64,000 nucleotides of DNA from Rhodocyclaceae bacterium UBA2271 (GCA_002347405.1 DDXB01000031.1:7007-71006); one strand, 5' to 3'. Positions 39,229 through 49,487 are shown, counted from the stretch's first letter. Notes: generated by a model from the sequence alone, not told the origin. Numbers and translations are program-made.

Positions 39229-42200
39229 ATGCTCCCCGCCCGTTTTGTCCATCTCCGCCTCCACAGCGAATACTCCATCACCGACGGTCTGACGCGGCTC
39301 GATGGTGCGGTGGCGCGTGCCGCGGCCGATGGCATGCCGGCGCTGGCGCTGACCGATCTGAGCAACCTGTTCGGCATGGTCAAGTTCTACACGGCGGCGC
39401 GTGGGGCGGGCGTCAAACCGATCATCGGTGCCGATGTCTGGGTTACCGAAGAAAACGAAAGCGCGCTGGATGGCGCACGTGAAACGCCATCCCGGCTATT
39501 GCTGCTGGCTAAAAATCGGCTGGGCTACCTGCGCTTGTGCGAGCTGCTTACGGTAGCCTTCCTGCGGCCGCGGCGGCATGGCCGCGCCGAAATTCCGCGT
39601 TCCGCCTTCGCCGCCGGTGACAACAGCGGCTTGATTGTTCTCGCGGGTGCCCACTTCGGCGAGATCGGCCAGTGGCTGGTCGCCGGCAAGCCCGAAAAAG
39701 CATCAGCCAGCGCGCGCGCCTGGGCGGAAACGTTCCCGCACAGTTTTTATCTGGAGATCCAGCGCCCGTATGGCAGCGGTAGCCCGCAGGGCAGTAGCGA
39801 ATACGTGGCACAGGAGCGGCTGCTTGCCGCCACCCTGAACCTGGCCGCCGAACTCGATTTGCCGGTGGTGGCGACCCATCCGGTGCAGTTTCTCGATGCC
39901 GACGATTTTCGCGCCCACGAGGCGCGGGTGTGCATTGCCGAAGGCTATGTGCTGGGCGACCGCCGCCGCCCGCAGAATTTCAACGCGGCGCAGTATTTCA
40001 AGACGCAGGACGAGATGGCGGCCCTGTTCGCCGACCTGCCCGAGGCGCTGGCGAACAGCGTGGAGATTGCCCGGCGCTGCAACCTGACGGTCGAACTCGG
40101 CAAGAACCGCCTGCCGGAATTTCCCATTCCGCCGGGCGTGTCGCTCGAGGACTACCTGGCCGAAATCACGCAGGCCGGGCTCGAAAAGCGTCTGGCGCAG
40201 CTCTATCCCGACCCGGCAACGCGCGCAGCCGAGCGGCCGCGCTATGCCGAGCGGCTGGCGTTCGAGATCAAGACCATCGTGCAGATGGGGTTCCCCGGCT
40301 ACTTCCTGATCGTCGCCGACTTCATCAACTGGGGCAAGACCAATGGTGTGCCGGTGGGGCCGGGGCGCGGCTCGGGGGCGGGTTCGCTGGTCGCCTACAG
40401 CCTGAACATCACCGATCTCGACCCGCTGCGCTACGAATTGCTGTTCGAACGCTTTCTCAACCCCGAGCGCGTGTCGATGCCCGACTTCGACATCGACTTC
40501 TGCCAGGAAGGGCGCGACCGGGTCATCGACTATGTGCGGCAGCGCTACGGCAGCCATGCCGTCAGTCAGATCGCCACCTTCGGCACGATGGCCGCCAAGG
40601 CGGTGATTCGCGATGTCGGCCGGGTGCTCGACCTCGGCTTCAACTTTGTCGATCAGTTCGCCAAGCTGATTCCCAACGAACTGGGCATCACGCTCGCCAA
40701 GGCGCGCGAGCAGGAACCGGCAATCAACGAACGTCTGGAGCAGGAAGAAGAACTGCGCGAACTCTGGACGCTCGCCGAGAAGCTCGAAGGCCTGACCCGC
40801 AACGTCGGCATGCACGCCGGCGGGGTGTTGATCGCGCCCGGCAAACTTACCGATTTCTGCCCGCTCTATTCGGCCGACGGCGGCGCCACGGTCAGCCAGT
40901 TCGACAAGGACGACGTCGAGAAGGCCGGTCTGGTCAAGTTCGACTTCCTCGGCCTGCGCACGCTGACGATCCTTGCCGAAGCGGTGGACTTTGTCAAAGA
41001 GGTGGAAGGCGTCGACATCGCGCTGGACAATCTTCCGCTCGACGATGCCGCCGTCTATGCCGACATCTTCAAGGCGGCCAACACGACGGCGGTGTTCCAG
41101 TTCGAATCGCGCGGCATGAAAGACACCCTGGTGCAGGCGCGCCCCGACTGCCTCGAAGATCTGATCGCCCTGAACGCGCTCTACCGGCCGGGGCCGATGG
41201 ACTTCATCCCGAACTTCATCAATCGCAAGCACGGCCGCGAGCGGGTCGTTTATCCGCATCCCAGCATGGAGAAAGTGCTGGGCAACACCTACGGCATCAT
41301 GGTGTACCAGGAACAGGTGATGCAGACCGCGCAGGTGGTGGCCGGCTACAGCCTCGGCGGCGCCGACCTGCTGCGGCGCGCGATGGGCAAGAAGAAGATC
41401 GAGGAAATGGCCGAGCAGCGCGCCATCTTCGTCGCCGGAGCGGCCGGCAATGGCATCGACGCGCCCAAGGCGAACGAAATTTTCGACACGATGGAGAAGT
41501 TCGCCGGCTATGGCTTCAACAAGTCGCACGCCGCCGCCTATTCGCTGGTCGCCTATCAGACCGCCTGGCTGAAGCGCCACTACCCGGCCGCCTTCATGGC
41601 CGCGACGCTGTCGTCCGAAACGGCCGACACCGACAAGGTGCAGTTCTTCTTCCTCGATGCCCAGACCAATGGCATCACTTTCCTGCCGCCCGACATCAAC
41701 ACCGGTTTCGTGCGCTTCCGTCCGGTCGATGCCAAAACCATCCGCTACGGTCTTGGCGCCCTCAAGGGCACGGGCGAGGCAGCGCTGGCGGTGATCCTGC
41801 GCGCCCGCGAAGCCGGGCCGTTCAGCGACCTGTTCGAGTTCTGCCGCCGCGTCGACAAGCGCGCCGTCAATCGCCGCGTCATCGAATCGCTGATCCGCGC
41901 CGGTGCCTTCGATTCCGTCGACGACCATCGCGCCAAGCTGCTCGCCTCGGTCAGCCGGGCGCTCGAAGCCGCCGACCAGGCCGAGCGCCATGCCCATCAG
42001 GGTGGCCTGTTCGATGCACCCGATGGCGCGGCGCCGCAAGAAACGCACTATGTCGAGGTGCCGCGCTGGAGCGAGCGCGAACAACTGCTCAACGAGAAAC
42101 AGGCACTGGGCTTTTTCCTCTCCGGCCATCCCTACAACGCCTACGCCGAAGAACTGAAATCCTTTGTGCGGCGGCGGCTGGTCGAACTCGAACCGCAACG

Positions 42201-42723
42201 CGAACCCACCTTGCTCGCCGGTGTGGTGCTCGGCGTGCGCACACAGATGAGCCGCCGCGGCAAGATGGCCATCGTCACGCTCGACGACGCCAGCGCCCAG
42301 GTCGAAATAGCGGTGTACAACGAACTGTGGGATGCCGAGCGTAACAAGATTCGCGAGGACGAACTGCTGCTGGTCGAAGGCAAGGTGCAGCGCGACGATT
42401 ACAGCGGCGGCCTGCGCGTCACCGCCGACAAGCTGATGACGCTGGCCGAAGCGCGCGGCCGTCATGCACGTGTGCTGAAACTGGCCTTGAACGGTACGTC
42501 GAGCGACGCAACTGCCGTCCGTCTGCGTACCGTGCTGGCGCCTTATCGTGGCACCGAGCGCGCGACCGACAATGTTTGTCCGGTGCGCATCTCCTATCGC
42601 AATGCCGCAGCGGCAACCGAACTGACGCTGCCCGATGCCTGGCGCGTGCGGCTGGAGGACGGCCTCATCGCCGCGCTGAATGACTGGCTCAAGCCGGAAA
42701 ATGTGCGGGTGATTTACGGCTGA
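39229..42723 (+). CDS. dnaE: DNA polymerase III alpha subunit
   Basis: 1164-residue replicative polymerase. It has an N-terminal PHP domain (HLRLHSEYSITDGLTRLDGA), the catalytic palm with PGRGSGAGSLVAYSLNITDL and MPDFDIDFCQEGRDRVI, GMHAGGVLIAP, and a C-terminal helix-hairpin-helix and OB fold (VEIAVYNELWDAERNKI). Length is normal for DnaE1. It stands alone, 52 bp after the histidine kinase. Confidence 0.98.
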   Translation: MLPARFVHLRLHSEYSITDGLTRLDGAVARAAADGMPALALTDLSNLFGMVKFYTAARGAGVKPIIGADVWVTEENESALDGARETPSRLLLLAKNRLGYLRLCELLTVAFLRPRRHGRAEIPRSAFAAGDNSGLIVLAGAHFGEIGQWLVAGKPEKASASARAWAETFPHSFYLEIQRPYGSGSPQGSSEYVAQERLLAATLNLAAELDLPVVATHPVQFLDADDFRAHEARVCIAEGYVLGDRRRPQNFNAAQYFKTQDEMAALFADLPEALANSVEIARRCNLTVELGKNRLPEFPIPPGVSLEDYLAEITQAGLEKRLAQLYPDPATRAAERPRYAERLAFEIKTIVQMGFPGYFLIVADFINWGKTNGVPVGPGRGSGAGSLVAYSLNITDLDPLRYELLFERFLNPERVSMPDFDIDFCQEGRDRVIDYVRQRYGSHAVSQIATFGTMAAKAVIRDVGRVLDLGFNFVDQFAKLIPNELGITLAKAREQEPAINERLEQEEELRELWTLAEKLEGLTRNVGMHAGGVLIAPGKLTDFCPLYSADGGATVSQFDKDDVEKAGLVKFDFLGLRTLTILAEAVDFVKEVEGVDIALDNLPLDDAAVYADIFKAANTTAVFQFESRGMKDTLVQARPDCLEDLIALNALYRPGPMDFIPNFINRKHGRERVVYPHPSMEKVLGNTYGIMVYQEQVMQTAQVVAGYSLGGADLLRRAMGKKKIEEMAEQRAIFVAGAAGNGIDAPKANEIFDTMEKFAGYGFNKSHAAAYSLVAYQTAWLKRHYPAAFMAATLSSETADTDKVQFFFLDAQTNGITFLPPDINTGFVRFRPVDAKTIRYGLGALKGTGEAALAVILRAREAGPFSDLFEFCRRVDKRAVNRRVIESLIRAGAFDSVDDHRAKLLASVSRALEAADQAERHAHQGGLFDAPDGAAPQETHYVEVPRWSEREQLLNEKQALGFFLSGHPYNAYAEELKSFVRRRLVELEPQREPTLLAGVVLGVRTQMSRRGKMAIVTLDDASAQVEIAVYNELWDAERNKIREDELLLVEGKVQRDDYSGGLRVTADKLMTLAEARGRHARVLKLALNGTSSDATAVRLRTVLAPYRGTERATDNVCPVRISYRNAAAATELTLPDAWRVRLEDGLIAALNDWLKPENVRVIYG

Positions 42724-42733
42724 ACCTTGCTAA

Positions 42734-42758
42734 CGCCGTTCCGCCAGCGCCGACTTTA
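42734..42758. repeat. R2 repeat at the 3' end of the EAL gene
   Basis: CGCCGTTCCGCCAGCGCC then GACTTTA, one base from the EAL-gene stop codon and 10 bases after dnaE. Confidence 0.9.
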
Positions 42759-42759
42759 T

Positions 42760-44082
42760 TCAGCGGTGCGCGGCATGGCTGCGCCACCAGACGATAAATT
42801 CCTCCAGAGGCATGGCGGGGGCATAGAGATGGCCTTGCGCCCGATCGCAACCGAGCCGGGCAACGATGGCCGACGTTGCCGCCGTCTCGACGCCTTCAGC
42901 CACCACCAGCATGCCGAGGCGATGGGCGAGCTGCACGATGGAGGCGATGATTTCCCGGTCGCGCGCGGAAGCTTCCGCATGGCGCACGAAGCTCTGGTCG
43001 ATCTTGACTTCCTGAACGGGCAGGCGCTGCAGATAGCTCATGCTTGCATAGCCCGTGCCGAAGTCATCGACGGATAACTGAAATCCGAGATTGCGCATGC
43101 TGCGCAAGACATCGATGACTTGTTCGGTATCTTCGATCATCTGGGTTTCGGTCAGTTCGAACAGCAGGCTTTCCGGAGTGACCTCCCAGGTGGCGAGGGT
43201 CTGTTTGATGAGGTCGAGCAACTCGGGGTCGAGGAGGTCGTTGGCCGACAGGTTGATCGACAGGATGACGGCGATGTTTTCAGCTTGCAGTCGATGCTGA
43301 CTCTGGATCGCCTGCTGCAGCATCCAGCGATTGAATGTGCTGCGCAGCCCAAGGTGTTCCACGGCGGCCAGGGTACGATCGGGCGGGATCTGCTCACCGG
43401 ACTGCGACTGCCAGCGCAGCAGGGCTTCGCAACCGATGCAGCTGCCGTCGGACAAATCGATCTGCGGTTGCAGGTAGAGCGAAAGCCCCGGCGCACCTGC
43501 CAGCGCCCGCGGTAGTTCGACAAGCAGTTGCTGCTGGGCTTTGTCGATATGCTCCATGGCCGGGTCGAATGTGGCGTGCCCGCTGCCGTCGCGCTTGGCG
43601 CTCAGACAGGCAATGCGGGACGACTGGACGAGATGGCGGGGGTCCTCCCCGTCGTCGGGCAGCAGGGCACCCCCGCAGGCGACCCGCAGCACCATGAAAC
43701 TGTCGACGCCGAAAGGCAGGGGGTTGGCAAACAGGGCCTCGAACTTCATCATCCCCAGCAGCAGCGGCGCACCGCTGGGCAGGTCGGGAAGGATGATCAG
43801 CCATTCCCAATGGTCTGCTGCATATACCCTGTCTTGCGGCCGCAGCGCGTTGGCCAGCTGCCGCGTGATCTCCATGCGCAGACTGCGATCGGCTTCTGGC
43901 GCAAGACGGAACAGGGCCGGATCGGGAAGAATGGCAAAACTGATAATGCCGATGCAACGCCGGGGCGCGAGCTGTTTCGCCTGTTGCGCGATTTCGGCCA
44001 GCGCGGCAGGCAGGCGGGGTAGCCCGGTGACATGATCGACGACGCGCTGGTCATCAAACCCGGTCGATGATTTCGCCGCCAC
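42760..44082 (-). CDS. EAL-domain c-di-GMP phosphodiesterase with degenerate GGDEF-like domain
   Basis: About 440 residues. The N-terminal half looks like a GGDEF fold that has lost its signature (no GGDEF, no Mg ligands; VTGLPRLPAALAEI is the typical entry). The EAL domain is complete: CEALLRWQ, INLSAND, FELTETQMI, DDFGTGYASMSYL, KIDQSFV and AEGVET, so hydrolysis of c-di-GMP to pGpG is expected. The start is taken as GTG, one base after the HD-GYP stop; TTG at 44091 is an alternative. Same operon as the HD-GYP gene. Confidence 0.9.
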   Translation of the reverse strand: MAAKSSTGFDDQRVVDHVTGLPRLPAALAEIAQQAKQLAPRRCIGIISFAILPDPALFRLAPEADRSLRMEITRQLANALRPQDRVYAADHWEWLIILPDLPSGAPLLLGMMKFEALFANPLPFGVDSFMVLRVACGGALLPDDGEDPRHLVQSSRIACLSAKRDGSGHATFDPAMEHIDKAQQQLLVELPRALAGAPGLSLYLQPQIDLSDGSCIGCEALLRWQSQSGEQIPPDRTLAAVEHLGLRSTFNRWMLQQAIQSQHRLQAENIAVILSINLSANDLLDPELLDLIKQTLATWEVTPESLLFELTETQMIEDTEQVIDVLRSMRNLGFQLSVDDFGTGYASMSYLQRLPVQEVKIDQSFVRHAEASARDREIIASIVQLAHRLGMLVVAEGVETAATSAIVARLGCDRAQGHLYAPAMPLEEFIVWWRSHAAHR

Positions 44083-44083
44083 G

Positions 44084-45409
44084 TCAGCCAAGGTAGAAGT
44101 CGGCCGGATTGATCCCGTAGGCATCCATCGGCAATGAACGGACGATGTGGTATGGCACACCGGTGCCGGTGGCGGGCTCCATGATCAAGTCAAGTGTGCG
44201 GGGCCGGCGTTCGATGGATTTGTCGGGGCCGAGCACGATCATGACGCGCGGTTTCAGCCGGCGCACCTGGTTTTGCTGGATCACCACGCCGACCTCGCCG
44301 CTGTTCAGTTCAACGAGGGTGCCGATCGGGTAAAGGCCAATGCACTGAATGAGCTGATCGACGAGCGGCGCACGGAACTTCTTGTCGCGCATGGCCATCA
44401 GTTGTTCCAGTGCGTGCTGGCTGGAAACGGCCGAGCAATAGGCGCGTTGGCGCAGCATGGCGCAATAACAGTCGATCAGTCCGGCCAGTTCGGCATGCAG
44501 GCCGAGCTTTTCCCCCTGAATGCGGCGCGGATAGCCGCTGCCGTCGATGCGTTCATGATGGCTGCCGATGATACTCAGCGCCTCATGGGAGAAATCGGGC
44601 TGGTCGAGCAGAATCTCGATGGAGCTGGCGACATGGGAGCGCATCAGGGCAAGCTCTTCGTCGGTCAGTGCTTCCTGCTTTCTGAGTAGCGACTCGGGCA
44701 GGTTGATCTTGCCGATATCCTGCATCAGTCCGACTTGTCCGAGGAGTTCCACGGTCGTCGCCGGCATGCCGAGAAAGCGGGACAGCACCATGAGATGGAC
44801 GGAGACATCGACGGCATGGTCGTAGGAGTACTCGTCGGAAGAGCGCAACCGGGTCAGCCAGATCATGGCGTCTGGATTACGCTCGATAGACTCGGCCATT
44901 TCGGCTACCAGGCCGACGACCGCCTTGATTTTGTCGGAGATATTCGCATCGACCGATTGGCGGATCGACTGGAGTTTGTTCTTGACATCGTCGACCAGCG
45001 GCGCGGAATATAAAAGTTCGGCTTCGAGCTGGCTCTGGTTGTCGTGACCGAAGATTTGCGGCACGGTTTTGTTGGCGCCACGCCGCGGGGGTTTCTCGCG
45101 GAGGGTGCGGCAGACGGTGTAAAAACTGTCCGGGGCCGTCTTGACGGCGGCAGCGGGGCGGGAAGCCCGGTCGGGGTGGCGGCCATCAACTTTGTAGCGC
45201 ACGGCGGCGTAATGCGGCCCGATGGAACGGCTGCGGTCGATGGTTACGGTAGCGCAGTATTGCTGCAGCTCGGCCAGCTGCGCGGCGTCGTCGACCAGGA
45301 AGCCCTGGAGCAGGAACGGCGTTTCCAGCCAGGGGCGATCCAGTTCAGTGACGAACATGCCCAGTTGGATTTGCCGGGTGGAGATGATTTCCTTCATGTC
45401 TATGGCCAA
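44084..45409 (-). CDS. HD-GYP-type protein with altered metal-binding residues
   Basis: 441 residues. An N-terminal DUF3391-like region (ISTRQIQLGMFVTELDRPWL) precedes an HD-GYP domain: YDHAVDVSVHLMVLSRFLG, then GLMQDIGKINLPESLLRK where the canonical HD reads Q230-D231, RSHV, SHHERIDGSGYPRRIQGEKL (GYP intact), and DCYCAML where C316 replaces the usual aspartate. The HD-GYP phosphodiesterase uses these residues for iron binding, so activity may be lost or changed and the protein may instead sense c-di-GMP. Operon with the EAL gene. Confidence 0.85.
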   Translation of the reverse strand: MAIDMKEIISTRQIQLGMFVTELDRPWLETPFLLQGFLVDDAAQLAELQQYCATVTIDRSRSIGPHYAAVRYKVDGRHPDRASRPAAAVKTAPDSFYTVCRTLREKPPRRGANKTVPQIFGHDNQSQLEAELLYSAPLVDDVKNKLQSIRQSVDANISDKIKAVVGLVAEMAESIERNPDAMIWLTRLRSSDEYSYDHAVDVSVHLMVLSRFLGMPATTVELLGQVGLMQDIGKINLPESLLRKQEALTDEELALMRSHVASSIEILLDQPDFSHEALSIIGSHHERIDGSGYPRRIQGEKLGLHAELAGLIDCYCAMLRQRAYCSAVSSQHALEQLMAMRDKKFRAPLVDQLIQCIGLYPIGTLVELNSGEVGVVIQQNQVRRLKPRVMIVLGPDKSIERRPRTLDLIMEPATGTGVPYHIVRSLPMDAYGINPADFYLG

Positions 45410-45626
45410 AAAATGCTCGGTCGGTAAAGAATGCGGCCATTATCCCCCTGTCGGCTAGCGGATGCTTTTCCATGGCAACGAACGCGCCAGAATTTGACGG
45501 CCGGATTCGCCCAAACACTGGCCCACGACGAATAGGATGTCACTATTCAACGGTTTGGTTAGAATAATTCCCGTTTCCTCACCACAATAACAATCGCCGC
45601 GCAGACCGGCTTTCCCATGCCTTCCA

Positions 45627-47726
45627 ATGATGAGTCGCCTGTTATGCCAGCGCATGTTCGCGGTGATGCTTGGTTTCGCCCCTGAGATGCCAGGCCGCGA
45701 GGCTGTGAAACGCTTCCTCATTGCCTTGGGCGGCTGCGGGCTCTTCAGTCTGGGCACAGCTGCCGCTGCAGCCGAGGAAGACCCATTCCTGGCCGACCTG
45801 CCCATCGTCCTGACTCCCTCACGTCTGCAGCAGCCGCAAAACGAAGCGCCCGCCGCCGTGACGGTCATCGATCGCGCACTGATCAAGGCCACCGGTTACC
45901 GCGACATTCCGCGCCTGCTCAGGCTGGTGCCCGGCATGCAAATTGGCCAGGAACGGGGCAGCCGCCACTGGGTGACCTACCATGGCATGGGCAACGATTA
46001 CCCGTCATGGATGCAGGTGCTGATCGATGGTCGCTCCGTCTATTCTCCCGGAAACCTGGACGGGGTTGATTGGAGCGCCTTGCCCATCACCATCGAGGAA
46101 ATCGAGCGCATCGAGGTCGTGCGCGGCACCAATTCCGCCGCTTATGGTGCCAATGCCTTTCTCGGCGTGATCAACATCATTACGCGCGACAGCAGTGACA
46201 GCCCGGGCAAGAAGCTGGCAGTGAATTACGGCACGCGGGGCATCCGCGATCTCGGTCTGGAGTTGAGCGGCAGTGCGGGCGCCGGCAGTCTGCGCCTCAA
46301 CGCCGAGACCAAGGGCGATCAAGGCTTTGCCGGCCTGCATGACGCCATGCGCTACAACGTCTTTTCCCTGCGGGGCGACCAGCGCCTGAGCAATAACGAC
46401 GAGCTGATGTTCCGGCTGGCCGCCAGCGACGGCAGGCGCGGCCTGGGCTATCCCGATTCCATTTTCGGCAACAATGCCGAGCGCCGGGCCAACAGCACCA
46501 ATGCCGCCCTGCATCTGCAATGGCGGCATACGCCCGGACCCAGCGAGGAATGGCTGCTGCACTATTACCGCAACCAGGACAGTACCGACGAAGCCTGGTT
46601 TGCGACCGCACCGTCCCCGCTCAACTACCAGGTGCCGCTCGACCGCAATCGCAGCAGCGTCCGCGACAATATCGAATTGCAGCATCGCCTTGCGCTGTCG
46701 GATACGCTCCGCGCCGTCTGGGGTCTGGAGGCCCGCCATGACCAGATGGATTCGGCATTTCTTTACCATGGTTCACGGCATCAGCACTCCAGCATGGCGC
46801 GCGCATTCGGTTTGCTGGAGTGGCGGTTCAATCCGGACTGGAGCCTCAATGCCAATGCCCTGATCGAAAAATTCGACAGCGATGCTCCAAAGTTTTCGCC
46901 GCGCCTGTTCGCCAACTGGCAGCTGAGTCCCGCGGATACCGTGCGTTTCGGCTATGCCCGCGCCTGGCGGCAACCCACCATGTTCGAGCGCAACGGGGAT
47001 GTGCGCGCCATCTATCAGGTTAATCCGCTCCCCGCCCCACCCACCCTGCTGGTCCATCCCTATATGCCCAATCCCGACTTGCGGGCGCCGCGCATGGACA
47101 GCCTGGAATTGGGTTACCTGGGCCAATTCCCGACCTGGCGCACGCGTCTTGATGTGCGGCTGTTCATGGAACGCATCGCCGACTACATCACGCGGGTTTC
47201 GCATCCCGAAGTTACCGCCCCGCTGCTATCCGGCAGCTTGCCCTCGGCACGCTATGAAAACCAGAACTCCGCCGTGAACCTGCGCGGGGTCGAATACCAG
47301 GTGGACAGCAGTCCGCGTGCCGGCACGCGCCTGCTCTTCAGCCACACGCTGATCGATCGCGGCTCCAGCGAGCGATCGGTCCGCCAGATGACCGCGCCCT
47401 ATACCGCCAGCCTGAGCTGGATTCAGGACTGGGGTGGCAACTGGTCGAGCACGCTGACTGCACTGCGCATGGGCCCGCTGGCCGGGGGGTCGGGTTTCGT
47501 GCCGACCAGCACCTATGTATCCAGACCCTATACGACGTTCGATGTGCGTTTGGCCCGCGGCATGACCTTCGGCGCCTCGGCGGTCACTGTGGCATTGACG
47601 GCGACCAATCTTGGCGGCCGCCATCAGGAAATCGCCGACCGGGCGGAACAATCCCTGCATGGCAATACCCCCGTCAACCAGACCTCGCCCATGGTCTGGC
47701 TAAGCCTCAGCATCAATCCAAAATAA
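45627..47726 (+). CDS. TonB-dependent outer-membrane receptor
   Basis: About 699 residues (about 679 if started at MPGREAVKRFLIALGG, which gives a clean signal peptide). The plug domain has APAAVTVIDRALIKATGYRD, then IPRLLRLVPGMQIGQERG, QVLIDGRSVYSPGNLDGVDW and IERIEVVRGTNSAAYGANAFLGVINII, and a 22-strand barrel follows. The ligand is not predictable. No obvious TonB box beyond PIVLTPSRL is seen. It lies divergent to the c-di-GMP operon. Confidence 0.88.
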   Translation: MMSRLLCQRMFAVMLGFAPEMPGREAVKRFLIALGGCGLFSLGTAAAAAEEDPFLADLPIVLTPSRLQQPQNEAPAAVTVIDRALIKATGYRDIPRLLRLVPGMQIGQERGSRHWVTYHGMGNDYPSWMQVLIDGRSVYSPGNLDGVDWSALPITIEEIERIEVVRGTNSAAYGANAFLGVINIITRDSSDSPGKKLAVNYGTRGIRDLGLELSGSAGAGSLRLNAETKGDQGFAGLHDAMRYNVFSLRGDQRLSNNDELMFRLAASDGRRGLGYPDSIFGNNAERRANSTNAALHLQWRHTPGPSEEWLLHYYRNQDSTDEAWFATAPSPLNYQVPLDRNRSSVRDNIELQHRLALSDTLRAVWGLEARHDQMDSAFLYHGSRHQHSSMARAFGLLEWRFNPDWSLNANALIEKFDSDAPKFSPRLFANWQLSPADTVRFGYARAWRQPTMFERNGDVRAIYQVNPLPAPPTLLVHPYMPNPDLRAPRMDSLELGYLGQFPTWRTRLDVRLFMERIADYITRVSHPEVTAPLLSGSLPSARYENQNSAVNLRGVEYQVDSSPRAGTRLLFSHTLIDRGSSERSVRQMTAPYTASLSWIQDWGGNWSSTLTALRMGPLAGGSGFVPTSTYVSRPYTTFDVRLARGMTFGASAVTVALTATNLGGRHQEIADRAEQSLHGNTPVNQTSPMVWLSLSINPK

Positions 47727-47901
47727 GCCCGCGGTTGCGGCGCGGGACGACAATTCCTGTCCAGGTTCAGCGCTCAAGGCATGATCGTTCATGGTTTGCA
47801 CGATGGCTGCGCGCGTCGGGTTCTCGACCACAGCAGACTGCAAACGACAAAGGGCAGCCGGTAGGCTATAGTTGTCGCTTCAATAGTCCTGAACACAAAT
47901 C

Positions 47902-48171
47902 ATGCTAGTTGCGCTGGTAACCCTCGTTGTGCTGATTGCTGCTGTCGGTGCCATCTATTTCCTTTTGAAAAGCATGGGGCAGGACGGCGTGGAAGTGGCT
48001 GCCCCGGGCAGTTGCAAGAGCGGCAGATGCGGTGTGCAACGCAGCACGGCAATTGCAGCAAGCTGTCGCCAGGAAGGAGATCAGTTTGGTGAAGCCGATG
48101 AACTCAAGGGGATCGCCGCCCCGGATCGCCAACACGCGGTTGAGGAACAGCAAAGCCGCCGCCTGGGCTGA
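47902..48171 (+). CDS. Small single-span membrane protein with CxxxxC motif
   Basis: Up to 89 residues. One helix (MLVALVTLVVLIAAVGAIYFLL) is followed by GSCKSGRCGVQ. Short membrane proteins with such a cysteine pair are seen next to transport genes, but no family is assigned. The second half overlaps the next gene and is low in information, so the functional product may be mostly the first 50 residues. A single-gene reading with modest support. Confidence 0.45.
   Translation: MLVALVTLVVLIAAVGAIYFLLKSMGQDGVEVAAPGSCKSGRCGVQRSTAIAASCRQEGDQFGEADELKGIAAPDRQHAVEEQQSRRLG
48074..48079 (+). promoter_or_regulatory. Ribosome binding site for the sugar dehydrogenase gene
   Basis: AAGGAG ends nine bases before GTG (48089) and six before TTG (48086), favouring a non-ATG start there over the ATG at 48098. 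Confidence 0.6.
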
Positions 48172-49336
48172 TCCGGCTTGCCGGCCCTGGCCGGCACGCT
48201 TTTTTTGTGCGCTGCTCCTGTCCGGAGTTTCGGCACTCGCCCTGGGCCAGCAAATCGTTCCGCTAACGATTGCCCAGGGACTCAATCATCCCTGGGCGGT
48301 CGCTTTTCTGCCGAATGGTCATTTCCTGGTATCCGAGCGCGCCGGTGCGTTCCGGGTGGTGGCGCCTGACGGGAAGATCGGCGCGCCGATTGGCGGACTG
48401 CCGGCCATTGCCGTGGGTGGCCAGGGTGGCCTGCTGGATGTGGTGCTCGACAGTGATTTCGTGCGTAACCGCACGTTGTACTTCTGTTATGCCGAACCGG
48501 CCAGCCGCGGCAATGGCAACAGCACCGCCCTGGCCAGCGCCAGACTGTCTGCCGACCTGCGCCAGCTTGAGGGGCTGCGCCTCCTGTTTTCCCAGCGCCC
48601 CAAAACAGCCAGCGAACTGCATTTTGGCTGCCGCATCGTCGAAAGCAAAACTGCCCAGGGGCAGGCCGATGGCAAACTGTTCCTGACCCTGGGCGAACGT
48701 TTCAACCGGCGTGATGACGCCCAGACACTGGATAACCACCACGGCAAAGTCATCCGCATCAACAAGGATGGCAGCGTTCCCGCAGACAACCCATTCGTCG
48801 GGCGCCCCGGTGCGCTCACCGAAATCTGGAGCTTCGGTCATCGCAACCCGCAAGGGGCAACGCTGAGTCCGCAAGGCGTGCTCTGGATGCACGAGCATGG
48901 TCCGCGTGGCGGTGACGAAATCAACCTGCCCCAACCCGGCGGCAACTACGGCTGGCCGCTGGTCAGCTTCGGCAGGAATTATGACCTCACGGCCGTGGGC
49001 GACGGCAGCTCCGCCAAAGCCGGCACTGAACAGCCACTGCATCAATGGACGCCGTCGATAGCTCCGTCAGGCATGGCCTTCGTGACCAGCGAGAAATACG
49101 GCAAGGCCTGGGTGGGCAATCTGCTGGTTGGCTCGCTGAAATTCACCCACCTGGCACGCCTCGAATTGGAGCGCCCCTATGCCGGCAAGGTCGTCAAGGA
49201 AACCCGCCTGCTCGAAGCGCTCGGCGAACGGATACGTGATGTACGCCAGGGGCCAGATGGCTTCATCTATGTCGTCACCGACAGCGCCAACGGCAAATTG
49301 ATTCGCCTTGCGCCTGCGGCGGGGGTGCCGGATTAG
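48089..49336 (+). CDS. PQQ-dependent sugar dehydrogenase (soluble glucose/sorbosone type)
   Basis: About 415 residues with an N-terminal export signal (WPARFFCALLLSGVSALALG) and a six-bladed beta-propeller: GLNHPWAVAFLPNGHFLVSE, GGQGGLLDVVLD, GDAKLFLTLGERF-like DGKLFLTLGERFNRRDDAQ, HHGKVIRINKDG, EIWSFGHRNPQGATLSPQGVLW, HEHGPRGGDEINLPQPGGNYGWP and TPSIAPSGMAFV. These match the YliI/Asd family of periplasmic aldose dehydrogenases with PQQ and calcium. Overlaps the small membrane gene in another frame. Confidence 0.88.
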   Translation: MKPMNSRGSPPRIANTRLRNSKAAAWADPACRPWPARFFCALLLSGVSALALGQQIVPLTIAQGLNHPWAVAFLPNGHFLVSERAGAFRVVAPDGKIGAPIGGLPAIAVGGQGGLLDVVLDSDFVRNRTLYFCYAEPASRGNGNSTALASARLSADLRQLEGLRLLFSQRPKTASELHFGCRIVESKTAQGQADGKLFLTLGERFNRRDDAQTLDNHHGKVIRINKDGSVPADNPFVGRPGALTEIWSFGHRNPQGATLSPQGVLWMHEHGPRGGDEINLPQPGGNYGWPLVSFGRNYDLTAVGDGSSAKAGTEQPLHQWTPSIAPSGMAFVTSEKYGKAWVGNLLVGSLKFTHLARLELERPYAGKVVKETRLLEALGERIRDVRQGPDGFIYVVTDSANGKLIRLAPAAGVPD

Positions 49337-49487
49337 TGATGCGACCAGAATAAGTTTGAACGCGTCACCCCGGCGCAGGCCGGGGTCCAGCAGTGGCCTC
49401 GGCAAAAGCACTGGATACCGGCTTACGCCGGTATGACACCCACTGCAGACTTCATCTGGCCGGATCAATAGCGGCCAATCGCGTCCC

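Noticed and set aside
39703..42465. 920-codon open frame antisense to dnaE
   Set aside because: dnaE is full length and conserved on the plus strand; the antisense product is low-complexity and unrecognised.
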